Notes: generated by a model not told the origin, from the sequence alone. 64,000 nucleotides of DNA from CAG-791 sp000431495 (GCA_052117605.1 JBQKIT010000003.1), one strand, 5' to 3'; numbered from the stretch's first letter, positions 51,338 through 59,378 are shown. Made by a program: numbers and translations.

Positions 51338-51349
51338 GCTGTCAAAGAT
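51338..51349 (+). repeat. Right 12-bp terminal inverted repeat
   Basis: GCTGTCAAAGAT, reverse complement of 49770-49781. It lies 37 bases after the ATPase stop. Directly before it is AACGTCTTA, which also occurs at 49849-49857. Confidence 0.85.
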
Positions 51350-51365
51350 CCGGAAATGGTCCGGA

Positions 51366-51421
51366 AATTGCGGCAGGAATCATGGATAAGCTTGCACAGC
51401 TCTGAGAAGGTGCTGTATAAT
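51366..51421 (+). repeat. Right copy of the 56-bp direct repeat
   Basis: Identical to 49711-49766. It contains no functional gene end here because no frame leads into it, but its TATAAT serves the folT leader. The 16 bases before it contain CCGGAAAT twice, a diverged echo of the sequence left of the first copy. Confidence 0.95.
51393..51421 (+). promoter_or_regulatory. Promoter of the folT riboswitch transcript
   Basis: TGCACA (51393-51398) and TATAAT (51416-51421), spacer 17, lie wholly inside the right direct repeat. The transcript would begin near 51428, just before the aptamer. Confidence 0.65.
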
Positions 51422-51448
51422 AGCGCCTGACAAAATTCATATCAGTTA

Positions 51449-51591
51449 ATGCAGAGTAGGAACAAATGCGTTGGTCTGTATCGGAAATGGATTCCGGAGA
51501 GACCTGTAGTGCTGTGGGAACAGGGAGTTGTCCCGCGGACGAAAGACAGCGATGCTGTCTACGGTGTTGGTTCCGCATCCCGCTGCTGCAT
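51449..51591 (+). ncRNA. folT riboswitch: Tetrahydrofolate (THF) riboswitch aptamer
   Basis: P1 is ATGCAG (51449-51454) with CTGCAT (51586-51591). The conserved GAGTAG follows on the 5' strand (51454-51459), then GGAACA pairing with the TGTTggTTCC strand, and on the 3' side the conserved CGGTG and GCATCC (51575-51580). A perfect GACAGC/GCTGTC hairpin sits in the P3 region. This layout matches folT-associated THF riboswitches. By-eye assignment; a covariance search was not run. Confidence 0.83.
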
Positions 51592-51610
51592 AGGATGAGT
51601 ATGGACCTTC

Positions 51611-51650
51611 ACCTCCTCTGTGCGGTACGGAATACCTGCGCAGAGGAGGT
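51611..51650 (+). promoter_or_regulatory. Expression platform hairpin masking the folT ribosome binding site
   Basis: ACCTCCTCTGTGC (51611-51623) pairs with GCGCAGAGGAGGT (51638-51650). The 3' arm contains the Shine-Dalgarno AGGAGG, seven bases before the folT ATG, so folding blocks translation. The following ATTTTT could also make it a weak terminator. Confidence 0.82.
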
Positions 51651-51656
51651 ATTTTT

Positions 51657-52235
51657 ATGGAAAAAAAGACAAACGACAACCAGAAGCCGGCCAATATCTG
51701 GGTCAGCTCCGCAAGAGAGTTCGGACAGCTGCGGAATATCGTGTTCTGCGGTGTGATGGGAGCGCTATCCGTTGTTCTGAGCTTTGTCGGATCAATCCGG
51801 ATCAATCCCTATATGAAGATCGGCGTTTCGGAGATCCCGAATCTGATGATTGACTATCTGATGGGACCTGTTGTGGGAGGCGTATTCGGTGCCGTCATGG
51901 ATTTTCTGAAGTTTCTCATTCATCCGGATGGTTCCTTTTTCCCTGGATTTTCACTCAGTGCTGCCGCTGCAGCAATGATCTTCGGTATGTTTTTATATAA
52001 GAAGAAGATTACATTCTGGAGACTGCTTGTTTCAGAGATTCTGGTAAAGCTGATTGTGAACATCGGAATGAATACTCTGTGGCTGGATATGCTGTACGGG
52101 AAGGGCTTCCTTGCAATTCTTCCGCACCGGATCGTCTCCAATCTGATCCAGCTCCCGATTGATGTGATTGTGCTGTTTGCAGTCCTTTCTGCGGTGGAGA
52201 AGGGAGCAAAGAAGTACTGGGTCAATCAGGAGTAA
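51657..52235 (+). CDS. folT: Folate ECF transporter S component FolT
   Basis: Membrane substrate-binding subunit of a folate energy-coupling-factor transporter; it works with the shared EcfA/EcfA'/EcfT module encoded elsewhere. The 192-residue protein has about six hydrophobic segments and the family motifs RINPYMKIGVSEIPNLMIDYLMGP, GAVMDFLKFLIHP and the Leu/Asn-rich NTLWLDMLYGK. The THF riboswitch upstream independently supports a folate substrate. The ATG at 51657 is placed exactly behind the masked AGGAGG. Confidence 0.92.
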   Translation: MEKKTNDNQKPANIWVSSAREFGQLRNIVFCGVMGALSVVLSFVGSIRINPYMKIGVSEIPNLMIDYLMGPVVGGVFGAVMDFLKFLIHPDGSFFPGFSLSAAAAAMIFGMFLYKKKITFWRLLVSEILVKLIVNIGMNTLWLDMLYGKGFLAILPHRIVSNLIQLPIDVIVLFAVLSAVEKGAKKYWVNQE

Positions 52236-52273
52236 CGACTGGGAAGAACCGGTTTCTTATCGGAATTCTTGTG

Positions 52274-52303
52274 TAGACATTTTGCGGACAATGGTGCTAT
52301 ACT
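52274..52303 (+). promoter_or_regulatory. Promoter of tRNA-Ala
   Basis: TAGACA (52274-52279) and TATACT (52298-52303), spacer 18, about 20 bases before the tRNA. Confidence 0.65.
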
Positions 52304-52322
52304 CATCATTGTTCGTAAATAA

Positions 52323-52395
52323 GGGGATGTAGCTCAGCTGGGAGAGCGCCAGGTTCGCAATCTGGAGGTCGCGGGTTCGATCCCCGTCATCTCCA
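52323..52395 (+). tRNA. tRNA-Ala (anticodon CGC)
   Basis: A 73-base cloverleaf: acceptor GGGGATG/CATCTCC, D arm GCTC/GAGC, anticodon loop TTCGCAA (anticodon CGC, codon GCG), variable AGGTC, T arm GCGGG/CCCGT with TTCGATC. The G3-U70 pair that identifies alanine tRNAs is present. The CCA end is not encoded; the next bases are CTG. It is alone, with its own promoter and terminator. Confidence 0.95.
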
Positions 52396-52399
52396 CTGG

Positions 52400-52438
52400 C
52401 CGGAAACCTTGTATTTTCAAGGTTTCCGGTTTTTTTTA
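52400..52438 (+). terminator. Terminator after tRNA-Ala
   Basis: CCGGAAACCTTG (52400-52411) and CAAGGTTTCCGG (52418-52429), six-base loop, followed by eight T. Confidence 0.93.
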
Positions 52439-52499
52439 TGTCTGGAATTTGTACGAAAGCTGTGGGGAAAATAGAATTTGCATGCTAGTTGTATACCAG

Positions 52500-52676
52500 A
52501 AAAGCCAGATAGAGATGAATCCGGGCGGTTGAAATAATCTTTGTGGAACAAAAGAGCCAGATAGAGATGAATCCAGATGGCCGAAATAATCCCTGTGGAA
52601 TAGAAAAGCCAGATAGAGATGAATCCAGACAGCCGAAATAATCTCTGTGGAACAGAAAAGCCAGGCAGAGATGCTG
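52500..52676 (+). repeat. 52-bp tandem repeat (three full copies and one partial)
   Basis: The word GCCAGATAGAGATGAATCC begins at 52504, 52556 and 52608, exactly 52 bases apart, and a degraded copy starts at 52660 (GCCAGGCAGAGATG). Copies differ mainly in the middle. Because 52 is not a multiple of three and the copies read in different frames, this is not coding. Confidence 0.9.
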
Positions 52677-52749
52677 ATCAATTCAAAAGTCGCCGAAGGC
52701 CTGGAAGAAATCATCCTGAAAGCAATCGAGCAGGGGGATTTTTTTACGA

Positions 52750-52860
52750 TTAATTCTGCATGCGGGTGCGCATTTTACGGGGGTTTTCGCCGGTCAGCTT
52801 GCGAAACTGGCAGTTGAAGCTCGAAAGGGACATATAGCCCACCTGGCTGCAGACTATAAT
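52750..52860 (-). pseudogene. Remnant of an AraC-family regulator (C-terminal HTH fragment)
   Basis: On the minus strand, about 36 codons read VGYMSLSSFNCQFRKLTGEN followed by PRKMR, then stop. This is the second helix-turn-helix and the end of an AraC/XylS-family DNA-binding domain. An in-frame stop lies immediately upstream, and no further AraC homology is visible, so the rest of the gene has been lost. Confidence 0.8.
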
Positions 52861-52967
52861 GGGTCAGTGATAAAGCGCATGCAGCTTCTGCATCGCAGCA
52901 TATAAAACACAGCATATAAAAAATATGAATTTTCCGTGAAGTCTCTTTCTTTTTCAAAGATACACAC

Positions 52968-52984
52968 TATACTGTACTAGTACA
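52968..52984 (+). promoter_or_regulatory. Promoter -10 with overlapping palindromic operator
   Basis: TATACT (52968-52973) is the likely -10 of the lipoprotein gene; no good -35 is seen. The perfect 12-base palindrome TGTACTAGTACA (52973-52984) begins within it, at the expected transcription start. This suggests a dimeric repressor, for example of GntR type, whose gene is not in the window. Confidence 0.55.
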
Positions 52985-53072
52985 AATAATACAGATGAAT
53001 GCGAGTCCCTTTTCCGGCAGATGGGTGTGAAAACCCGGGTCGGTAATGGGAAGAATTTGAAAGGAGTGTACC

Positions 53073-54119
53073 ATGATGAGAAAGAAGATTCTGACAGGAA
53101 AACTGGCGGCGGTCATGACTGCTGCAGCACTGATGGCAGCGGCAACTGCATGCTCTGCAGGAACAGATGCAGCGCCTGCAGAAGGATCGACGGAAGCCGT
53201 GACGGAGGCAGCGCCTGCAGAGGAATCCACGGAAGCTGTGACAGAGGCAGCTGCGGATGCTTCTGCAAATACGGAAGACAACGTGACAACAGAGGAAGCG
53301 GGGACAACGGAAACAACAGAGTCTGCAGAAAATGCCGGAGATTCCGGCACATTACGCTGGGAGAACATCAGCAGGAGTGCAGATACGAAGCTGAAGCTGT
53401 CTGTCACGGACAAGGAGCTTGAAGAAGCAAGTGAGAACACCGATCTTCCGTTTTCTACCAGAATCCAGTATGTCAAGGTGGACGAGAGCGGCTATGACGC
53501 GCTGCAAAAGGCCCTTGACAAGGACAATGCAGACAGCCTGGAGCTTGCAAAAGAGGAGTATTCGTACAATGCCGAGGATCTGAAGAATATGGTGGAGGAA
53601 AATGAATCGGCGGCTGTTCCCTTTGCGCTGGAAAGCACGGTTCTGAAAAAGCGTGCGGATGACAAGGTGGTCAGCTATCTTCGTGAGAGCTACAGCCAGC
53701 TTGGCGGAGCGCATCCGTCCACATTTTTTGCCGGAAAGAATTACGACACGAAGACCGGCAGTGAGCTGACACTTCAGGATGTTGTGGCAAACTATGACGA
53801 CGTCTATCAGTATGTGCTGGATGAGCTTGCGAAGAATGAGAAGCAGCCGGAGAACGAGAACTGCTATTTTGATGGGTATGAGGACACCGTGAAGGAGATG
53901 TTTTACGGAAACTCCGACTCTGAAAGTGCAGTGACAGACGCAAACAGTGAGGAGACAGGGCTTTATCCGATGCCTGCTTCTTCCGTCCAGTGGTATCTGG
54001 GTGATGACGGTCTGAACATTCTGTTCAACGACTACGACATTGCTCCCTACGCCTATGGTCCGTCGCTTGTCACCATTCCCTATGACAGCGGATTAATTGC
54101 CGGCGAATATGCAGAATAA
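53073..54119 (+). CDS. Lipoprotein with RsiV-like (DUF4163/DUF3298) domains
   Basis: A 348-residue secreted protein with a signal sequence ending at ATAC (C27 as probable lipid attachment site), then an Ala/Glu/Thr/Ser-rich linker in which AAPAEESTEAVTE repeats twice. From about residue 100 comes a DUF4163-like part and, from about 215, a DUF3298/RsiV C-terminal domain with GGAHP and NYDTKTGSELTLQDV. Members of this family include anti-sigma factor RsiV and peptidoglycan deacetylase-linked proteins; without a sigma factor gene nearby, a lysozyme-sensor role is speculative. Confidence 0.82.
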   Translation: MMRKKILTGKLAAVMTAAALMAAATACSAGTDAAPAEGSTEAVTEAAPAEESTEAVTEAAADASANTEDNVTTEEAGTTETTESAENAGDSGTLRWENISRSADTKLKLSVTDKELEEASENTDLPFSTRIQYVKVDESGYDALQKALDKDNADSLELAKEEYSYNAEDLKNMVEENESAAVPFALESTVLKKRADDKVVSYLRESYSQLGGAHPSTFFAGKNYDTKTGSELTLQDVVANYDDVYQYVLDELAKNEKQPENENCYFDGYEDTVKEMFYGNSDSESAVTDANSEETGLYPMPASSVQWYLGDDGLNILFNDYDIAPYAYGPSLVTIPYDSGLIAGEYAE

Positions 54120-54137
54120 TTTCAGAAATCTGCCGGA

Positions 54138-54172
54138 GGGCCTCTCACTGAACATGGTGAGAGGCCCTTTTT
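54138..54172 (+). terminator. Terminator after the lipoprotein gene
   Basis: GGGCCTCTCAC (54138-54148) and GTGAGAGGCCC (54157-54167) with an eight-base loop, followed by TTTTT. Confidence 0.92.
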
Positions 54173-54256
54173 CGCAAACTCTTTTCAAGAGGCCGAAACT
54201 GTGACAGAATGGAACTATTATCGGGCAAAGTTCCCTGGAAAGAAGTGCGGAATTAC

Positions 54257-55624
54257 ATGAACCAGAAAAACAGATATGAAATCGATATGTGCAGCGGAAG
54301 TCTGATGGATAAGCTGATTCTCTTTTCGCTGCCGCTTATGCTGTCCGGCATTCTTCAGCTGATGTTCAATGCCGTGGACCTGATTGTGGTCGGGCGCTTC
54401 AGCGGTCCTACGGCGCTTGCCGCAGTGGGATCGACGACCGCGCTGATTGCCGTGTTTATCAATCTGTTTATTGGCGTGTCACAGGGAACCAATGTCCTGG
54501 CGGCAAGATTTTTCGCCTCACAGCAGAAGGAGAAGATGTCGGAAACTGTGCATACCTCCATCTGGTTTGCACTGGTCAGCGGAATGGTTATGGCGGTGGT
54601 CGGTCTGGCGTTTTCCAGAGGAGCCTTGCAGCTGATGGCAACGCCGGAGGATGTCATTGATCAGTCTTCCCTGTATATGAGAATTTACTTTCTCGGAATG
54701 CCGTTTTTCATGCTGTACAACTACGGCGCAGCGGTTCTTCGCGCGATCGGAGATACGAGGAGACCGCTTCTGTTTCTGATCATTGCAGGAGCCGCCAATG
54801 CCATTTTGAACCTGATTTTCGTTGCGGTATTTGGCCTTGGCGTTGCCGGGGTTGCCATTGCGACGGTGATTTCACAGATGATTTCCTGCGTTCTGGTTCT
54901 TTGCTGCCTCATCCGGACGGATGCCATTTACCGTCTGGAATGGAAGAAGCTTCGGGTCAACAGATGGTGCCTCGGACAGATTTTCCGGGTGGGAATTCCT
55001 GCCGGAGTTCAGAGCACGGTCATCAATTTCTCCAACGTGCTTCTGCAGTCTTCGGTAAATTCGTTTGGTTCCACTGCGATGGCCGGCTATACAGCGGCAA
55101 ATAATCTGTTCGGATTTATGTATACTTCTGTCAATGCGGTGACGCAGGCCTGCATGAGCTTTACAAGTCAGAATTACGGTGCGGGTCAGTGGAAGAGGAT
55201 GGGAAAGGTTCTCCGGCATTGCCTGTTTCTTACGACAGCGGTTTCGCTGATGCTTGGCAGTGTCATTTATTCCTTCGGACCGGAAATTCTGAAGCTGTAT
55301 ACCGAAGAGCCCGATGTCATTGCAAGCGCCATGGAGGTGCTGTCGTATACAACACTGACTTATTTCATGTGCGGTATTATGGATCTGTTTCCGGGGGCTC
55401 TGCGCGGAATGGGATTTTCCGCGGCTCCGATGGTTCTTTCCATTATCGGAACAGTCGGGACAAGACTGGTGTGGATTTATGGTATTTTCCCGATGCATCG
55501 TTCGCTTTCGGTGCTGTTTGTTTCTTATCCGGTATCCTGGCTGTTAACGATTGTGATGCAGGTTACCTGTTATCTGATCCTGAAAAAGAGATTGTTTGCA
55601 CAGATTGGGATGTCAGGAAAATAA
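54257..55624 (+). CDS. MATE-family multidrug/cation efflux transporter
   Basis: A 12-helix Na+- or H+-coupled exporter of 455 residues. Family marks are PLMLSGILQLMFNAVDLIVVGRFSG in the first helix, TNVLAARFFASQ, and RAIGDTRRPL. Two starts exist; ATG 54257 (MNQKNRYEIDMCSGSLMDK) matches the usual N-terminus of this DinF/NorM-like group, whereas an in-frame ATG at 54209 has a weak ribosome binding site. Substrate is unknown. Confidence 0.9.
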   Translation: MNQKNRYEIDMCSGSLMDKLILFSLPLMLSGILQLMFNAVDLIVVGRFSGPTALAAVGSTTALIAVFINLFIGVSQGTNVLAARFFASQQKEKMSETVHTSIWFALVSGMVMAVVGLAFSRGALQLMATPEDVIDQSSLYMRIYFLGMPFFMLYNYGAAVLRAIGDTRRPLLFLIIAGAANAILNLIFVAVFGLGVAGVAIATVISQMISCVLVLCCLIRTDAIYRLEWKKLRVNRWCLGQIFRVGIPAGVQSTVINFSNVLLQSSVNSFGSTAMAGYTAANNLFGFMYTSVNAVTQACMSFTSQNYGAGQWKRMGKVLRHCLFLTTAVSLMLGSVIYSFGPEILKLYTEEPDVIASAMEVLSYTTLTYFMCGIMDLFPGALRGMGFSAAPMVLSIIGTVGTRLVWIYGIFPMHRSLSVLFVSYPVSWLLTIVMQVTCYLILKKRLFAQIGMSGK

Positions 55625-55778
55625 CAGGACTGCCGCCTGCTTCTTGCGTGAGAATGCCGGCTAAGGTATACTTACTCCTTGGTTTTGCATGGAAAGCGTC
55701 AGTGCCCGGAGCCTGTCTGCTTACGGGAAAATGAGGAAACGCTTTCGGATGGGAAGACCACAGAAAGGACATAATATT

Positions 55779-57029
55779 ATGGGACTTAGAGATTTGTTTG
55801 GCGGAAGGAGCCGTGCTGCAGAGCAGGAGAGAATTCTGGAAGAGCAGAAGGCGCAGGAGCATCAGAATGCGGTGGATGCACAGAAGAAGGCACATGAGAA
55901 CCTGCCCTGGCCGACGGTTCCCCGCCTGAATATTCTGAATATCAAGGACAGCAATCTTCTTGCAGAGGATCCGCTCACAGCGGAGCGCAAGGATGAGATC
56001 GGACCGCTTGTATTTGAGCCGGATCTGACACCGGACCAGGTGACAGGGCTTACGCTGCAGGAGCTTTTGTTTGTGCAGCTTACCATGACCTTGTTCAACC
56101 GGAAGGCTGCGCTCAGCAATTATGAGAAGAATCATCGTGTTGTCTACAATGAACTTCTGAACCGGATTCATAAGGCTGAGAAGTTCTATGTTCTTTATGA
56201 CAAACGAACCGGCTATCCGCTGATTGACGGCGGCTTCGTTCCGGTTTATCTGGAGAAGGAGCGGGCTGAGAAGGCAGTGGAGCTTTACAAAGCGCAGTTC
56301 CGTGACATCGCAGTGGTGGAGCGTGACGGCGAAGGTGCTCCCGCCCCGGAGAACGGTGCAAAGCCGATCACGCTGTTTGACTATCTGTACTACATCGGTG
56401 CGGAGAATATTGTGGTGGATAACGGCTGGTACAAGGGCATCGTGAAGCGAAGTGAGATTTCGGTACCGATGGACTGGAACAGCGATCCCAAGAATACCCC
56501 GCCCTCAAATCCGGCACTGTCTTTTGCCATGACAGATTATGTCTCCGAGATGAGATGGCCTGTAAAATATGAGAAGAGAGAAGAAATTCTCCGGAAGAAG
56601 ACGGATCGTATGATGGCGCTTATTCCGTCCGGACGATTCATCATTCCTTCCCGTGTGGCGGAACCGACACCGGAGCAGATCGAGAAGCTTCCGGAGGGAC
56701 AGAAGGCTGCGAAGCAGGTACAGTTCCCGGCCGTCAAGGTCAATGAGAAAATGTATCTTCCGGTCTTTACCGATCTGTTTGAGTACAGCAAGAAGTTTGC
56801 GAAAACCGACATGCGTCCGGTTGGCTTTGAATATAAGAATCTGCTCCGCTTTGTGGCAGGCAATATTGAAGGCATTATTATCAATCCGAGCGGACAGGGA
56901 ATTGTTGTTCCGAGGGATAAGGCACAGGAGCTGCTTCTTCGTGCGGCAGGTATTCGCCCGGAGCAGAAGGAGACTTCCAAAGAGGGGTCGAAGGAAGCTT
57001 CTGCAGCGGATGAGGATAAGAAGGATTGA
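55779..57029 (+). CDS. SseB-domain-type hypothetical protein
   Basis: A soluble 416-residue protein. The N-terminal 30 residues are a basic/Glu/Gln helix (LFGGRSRAAEQERILEEQKAQ). The middle part is of unknown type, and the C-terminal part (about 275-395: KKTDRMMALIPSGRFIIPSRVAEP, LPVFTDLFEYSKKFAKTD, INPSGQGIVVPRDKAQEL) resembles SseB N-terminal domains, which include enhanced serine sensitivity proteins. Function is unknown. Its end overlaps the start of the VanW gene. Confidence 0.7.
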   Translation: MGLRDLFGGRSRAAEQERILEEQKAQEHQNAVDAQKKAHENLPWPTVPRLNILNIKDSNLLAEDPLTAERKDEIGPLVFEPDLTPDQVTGLTLQELLFVQLTMTLFNRKAALSNYEKNHRVVYNELLNRIHKAEKFYVLYDKRTGYPLIDGGFVPVYLEKERAEKAVELYKAQFRDIAVVERDGEGAPAPENGAKPITLFDYLYYIGAENIVVDNGWYKGIVKRSEISVPMDWNSDPKNTPPSNPALSFAMTDYVSEMRWPVKYEKREEILRKKTDRMMALIPSGRFIIPSRVAEPTPEQIEKLPEGQKAAKQVQFPAVKVNEKMYLPVFTDLFEYSKKFAKTDMRPVGFEYKNLLRFVAGNIEGIIINPSGQGIVVPRDKAQELLLRAAGIRPEQKETSKEGSKEASAADEDKKD

Positions 57030-57985
57030 AGCATCAGATTCCGGGAAAACTGAAATTAAGGAAAACAGCGGTCGCGGCAGTTGCCGCGGCCGCTGTTTTG
57101 GTGATCGCTTCGGCACTGGCTGTTCATCATGTCCGTCAGAAGAAAGCGGCGGAACTGGAGCAGCAAAGGCTCGTTCTGGAGCAGGAGGAACGGGAGAGAA
57201 AGCTTCAGGAGGAGAAAGCGGCACGGGAAAAAGCGAAGAAAGAGGCAGAGCGGCTTGCGGCGCAGCTTTCTCCGAAGGAGAAGCTTTTGCGAAAGCTCCT
57301 GCAGAATATGCCGGAGTCCTCTGCAAAAAGTGCGGGGATCCGTCTTACACCAGAGGAAGACGCACGGCCTGAGGAAAGCGTGATCATTTCCTTTTATGCA
57401 GCGCCTTACCCCTCCAATTCCGGAAGCAAGTACAATGCGAAGAAGGCCGCGCAGCTTTTAAACGGGGCGGTTGTTCCATCGGGAAAAAGTTTCTCCTATA
57501 ATGACAGAATCGGAGAACGAACCAAAGAGAATGGCTTTGTGGAAGCACCGGTGATCAATGGAGGCAGAATGGAGATGGGGCTCGGCGGCGGAATCTGTGA
57601 GATTTCCTCCCTTCTCTATAACCTGTGTCTGCAGTCCGGATTTACGGTGCTGGAGCGTTCGCCGCATTCTCTTCTGGTCCCGTACGTACCTGGCGGACTG
57701 GACGCTGCGGTTTCCTGGGGAACCATGGATTTCCGCTTCCGAAATTCATATACGGTACCTGTTGTTCTGCTTGCCGGGTACGACGAGGAAGAACAAATCT
57801 TCATGATTGCAGCGGCGGCAAAGGACGGCGGGAGGCTTCTGAACGGACTCCGATATGTACCGGTATCGGAGCAGACAGGAGAGCTCAGATACCGGGCGAG
57901 TCTTCAGATCTGGCAGGATACCATGCTGATCGGGCAGGAGGATCTTGGAGAAAGCACCTACCTTGGAGTGGATGATTATGAGTAG
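57026..57985 (+). CDS. VanW-family exported protein
   Basis: A 319-residue protein starting with TTG in a TTGA overlap with the SseB-like gene. A basic N-terminus and a hydrophobic anchor (about 13-33) are followed by an Ala/Glu/Lys coiled coil (about 38-90) and a VanW domain (from about 120: YNAKKAAQLLNGAVVPSGKSFSYND, GGGICEISSLLYN). VanW is found in some vancomycin resistance gene clusters but is widespread and of unknown function; no other van gene is present. Confidence 0.85.
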   Translation: MKHQIPGKLKLRKTAVAAVAAAAVLVIASALAVHHVRQKKAAELEQQRLVLEQEERERKLQEEKAAREKAKKEAERLAAQLSPKEKLLRKLLQNMPESSAKSAGIRLTPEEDARPEESVIISFYAAPYPSNSGSKYNAKKAAQLLNGAVVPSGKSFSYNDRIGERTKENGFVEAPVINGGRMEMGLGGGICEISSLLYNLCLQSGFTVLERSPHSLLVPYVPGGLDAAVSWGTMDFRFRNSYTVPVVLLAGYDEEEQIFMIAAAAKDGGRLLNGLRYVPVSEQTGELRYRASLQIWQDTMLIGQEDLGESTYLGVDDYE

Positions 57986-57996
57986 CAAAAGCGCAG

Positions 57997-58025
57997 GCGG
58001 GCGATATCGCCCGCACGGATTTTTC
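57997..58025. terminator. Palindromic hairpin between convergent genes
   Basis: GCGGGCGATATCGCCCGC (57997-58014) is a perfect palindrome followed within seven bases by TTTTT. It probably ends the vanW transcript and, from the other side, that of tmcAL. Confidence 0.6.
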
Positions 58026-58042
58026 CGAAGCGGCATGGGGAT

Positions 58043-59272
58043 TTAAATTTTTATAAACGGTTTTGAGAAATCAGAGAACGCGGCACTGCCGGGATCGGCA
58101 GCGGCCGTGTTTTTGTCTGCCTTGGCGTTTGCTGCAAGGTGGTACGTCATGGAGGCATGGAGATCCAGTGTAAGGCTTTTTACGGCGTCTGCATATTCCG
58201 GAAGTGCCCGGAGCCGGTCCGCGTCTGACTTTTGGGTAATGAGGAAAAGACCGTTGCCGCGGGAAGGAGCTTTTGAAGAACCGCTCAGGAGTGCCTGCTT
58301 CCGGATCTCTGACAACAGGGACAGCGATTCCTTCCGGCAGCCAAGAACACGCGCATAGGAGGGCTCACAGAGGGAAAGACAGTCCTTTGTCATATCCAGA
58401 AGAATATGCGTCAGAGCGCGGCTGACGGAGGTATAGGTCAGATTTCTCGTCTTCAGGAGAGCGCAGAACTGCGTCCAGGATTCAAAGGAAGGAAGCAGCC
58501 GGTGAATCCGGTTGGACAGATCTTCAGAGACATCCGCATAATCGCAGAAGGAGCGATCACGGTCATAGTCAATGGACAGAAGCTTTCCCAGAAGAAGGCC
58601 GGAGAAGTCATCGGCAAACATTCCTTCCGAGGGAGCTTTCTCCTGCATGTCCTTCCGGAGCTTTGTGGCAGAATCGGCTGCAATCCGCGGAATGGGATGG
58701 AAGGAAAGAGCGGGCTTTCCGGAGCTTCCGGCAGCAAGAAGATTCTTCACATATTCCGTACCGAGGACATCATTTGCAGTCTGAGAAAGCGAAATATGGG
58801 CGGAGCATTCCAGAGCTGCACGTGTTCTTGCCTGCGGAAAGGTCAGGCCTTCGGCTGTGTATTTACGAAGGAGAGCCCGAAAATCCTCCGGTTCATGCAG
58901 AAGAAAATCCGCCTGCTCCAGAAGAGCTGCTGCATCGCCTGTCTCGGAGCCGAATACCAGGTCGGTGACAATGCCGGTTTTCCGTAAAATGGCAACGCCG
59001 CCTCTTGCAAAATATTCTGCGCCGGAGACGGCGCAGCAGACGGGAAGCTCCAGACACAAGTCGGCACCGGCTTCCAGAATGGCTCGTGTTCGGGCCTCTT
59101 TGGAAAAAACAGTGGGAATGCCGCGCTGCGCAAAATCTCCGCTGATCACAGCGATCACAGCCGATGCACCTGTGATGCGCCGGGCTTCCTGCAGAATATA
59201 ACGATGACCGTCGTGGAGAGGATTGCATTCCATGATAATGCCGGCAATGACCGGAGATTTCGCAGAAACCAT
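58043..59272 (-). CDS. tmcAL: tRNA(Met) cytidine acetate ligase TmcAL
   Basis: Forms N4-acetylcytidine at the wobble base of elongator tRNA-Met by ATP-dependent ligation of acetate. The 409-residue protein begins with the nucleotidyltransferase motif GIIMECNPLHDGHRY and has ISGDFAQRG and GAEYFARGG, matching the YlbM family. The C-terminal tail (about 380-409) is low complexity. It is transcribed opposite to der, which starts 184 bases away. Confidence 0.9.
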   Translation of the reverse strand: MVSAKSPVIAGIIMECNPLHDGHRYILQEARRITGASAVIAVISGDFAQRGIPTVFSKEARTRAILEAGADLCLELPVCCAVSGAEYFARGGVAILRKTGIVTDLVFGSETGDAAALLEQADFLLHEPEDFRALLRKYTAEGLTFPQARTRAALECSAHISLSQTANDVLGTEYVKNLLAAGSSGKPALSFHPIPRIAADSATKLRKDMQEKAPSEGMFADDFSGLLLGKLLSIDYDRDRSFCDYADVSEDLSNRIHRLLPSFESWTQFCALLKTRNLTYTSVSRALTHILLDMTKDCLSLCEPSYARVLGCRKESLSLLSEIRKQALLSGSSKAPSRGNGLFLITQKSDADRLRALPEYADAVKSLTLDLHASMTYHLAANAKADKNTAAADPGSAAFSDFSKPFIKI

Positions 59273-59378
59273 TGAGTAAGCAGTGCTCCTTTTTTGCGTA
59301 AAGTCTTATACAAGACTGTACACTCGCTCCGGGGAACAATTCAATCCCTTCGAAAAAATTCTGTTTTCCGGGAACATG

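Larger units (their letters stand above)
52439..53072. other. Non-coding accessory stretch between tRNA-Ala and the lipoprotein gene
   Basis: This 634-base stretch contains no intact gene. It carries a 52-bp tandem repeat (52500-52676), a short start-like frame of unknown origin from 52671 (MLINSKVAEGLEEIILKAIE), an AraC-family remnant on the minus strand (52750-52860), and the promoter and palindrome of the lipoprotein gene (52968-52984). The mixture of fragments suggests past rearrangement next to the tRNA gene. Confidence 0.7.

Noticed and set aside
52500..52676. CRISPR array
   Set aside because: Copies are contiguous with 52-base period and no unique spacers; no cas gene is in the window.
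52436..52714. 92-codon minus-strand frame over the 52-bp repeats
   Set aside because: The copies lie in different frames, and no start signal is present; its repeated words come from the DNA repeat.
57026..57985. Vancomycin resistance cluster
   Set aside because: Only vanW is present; it is common in Clostridia without resistance.
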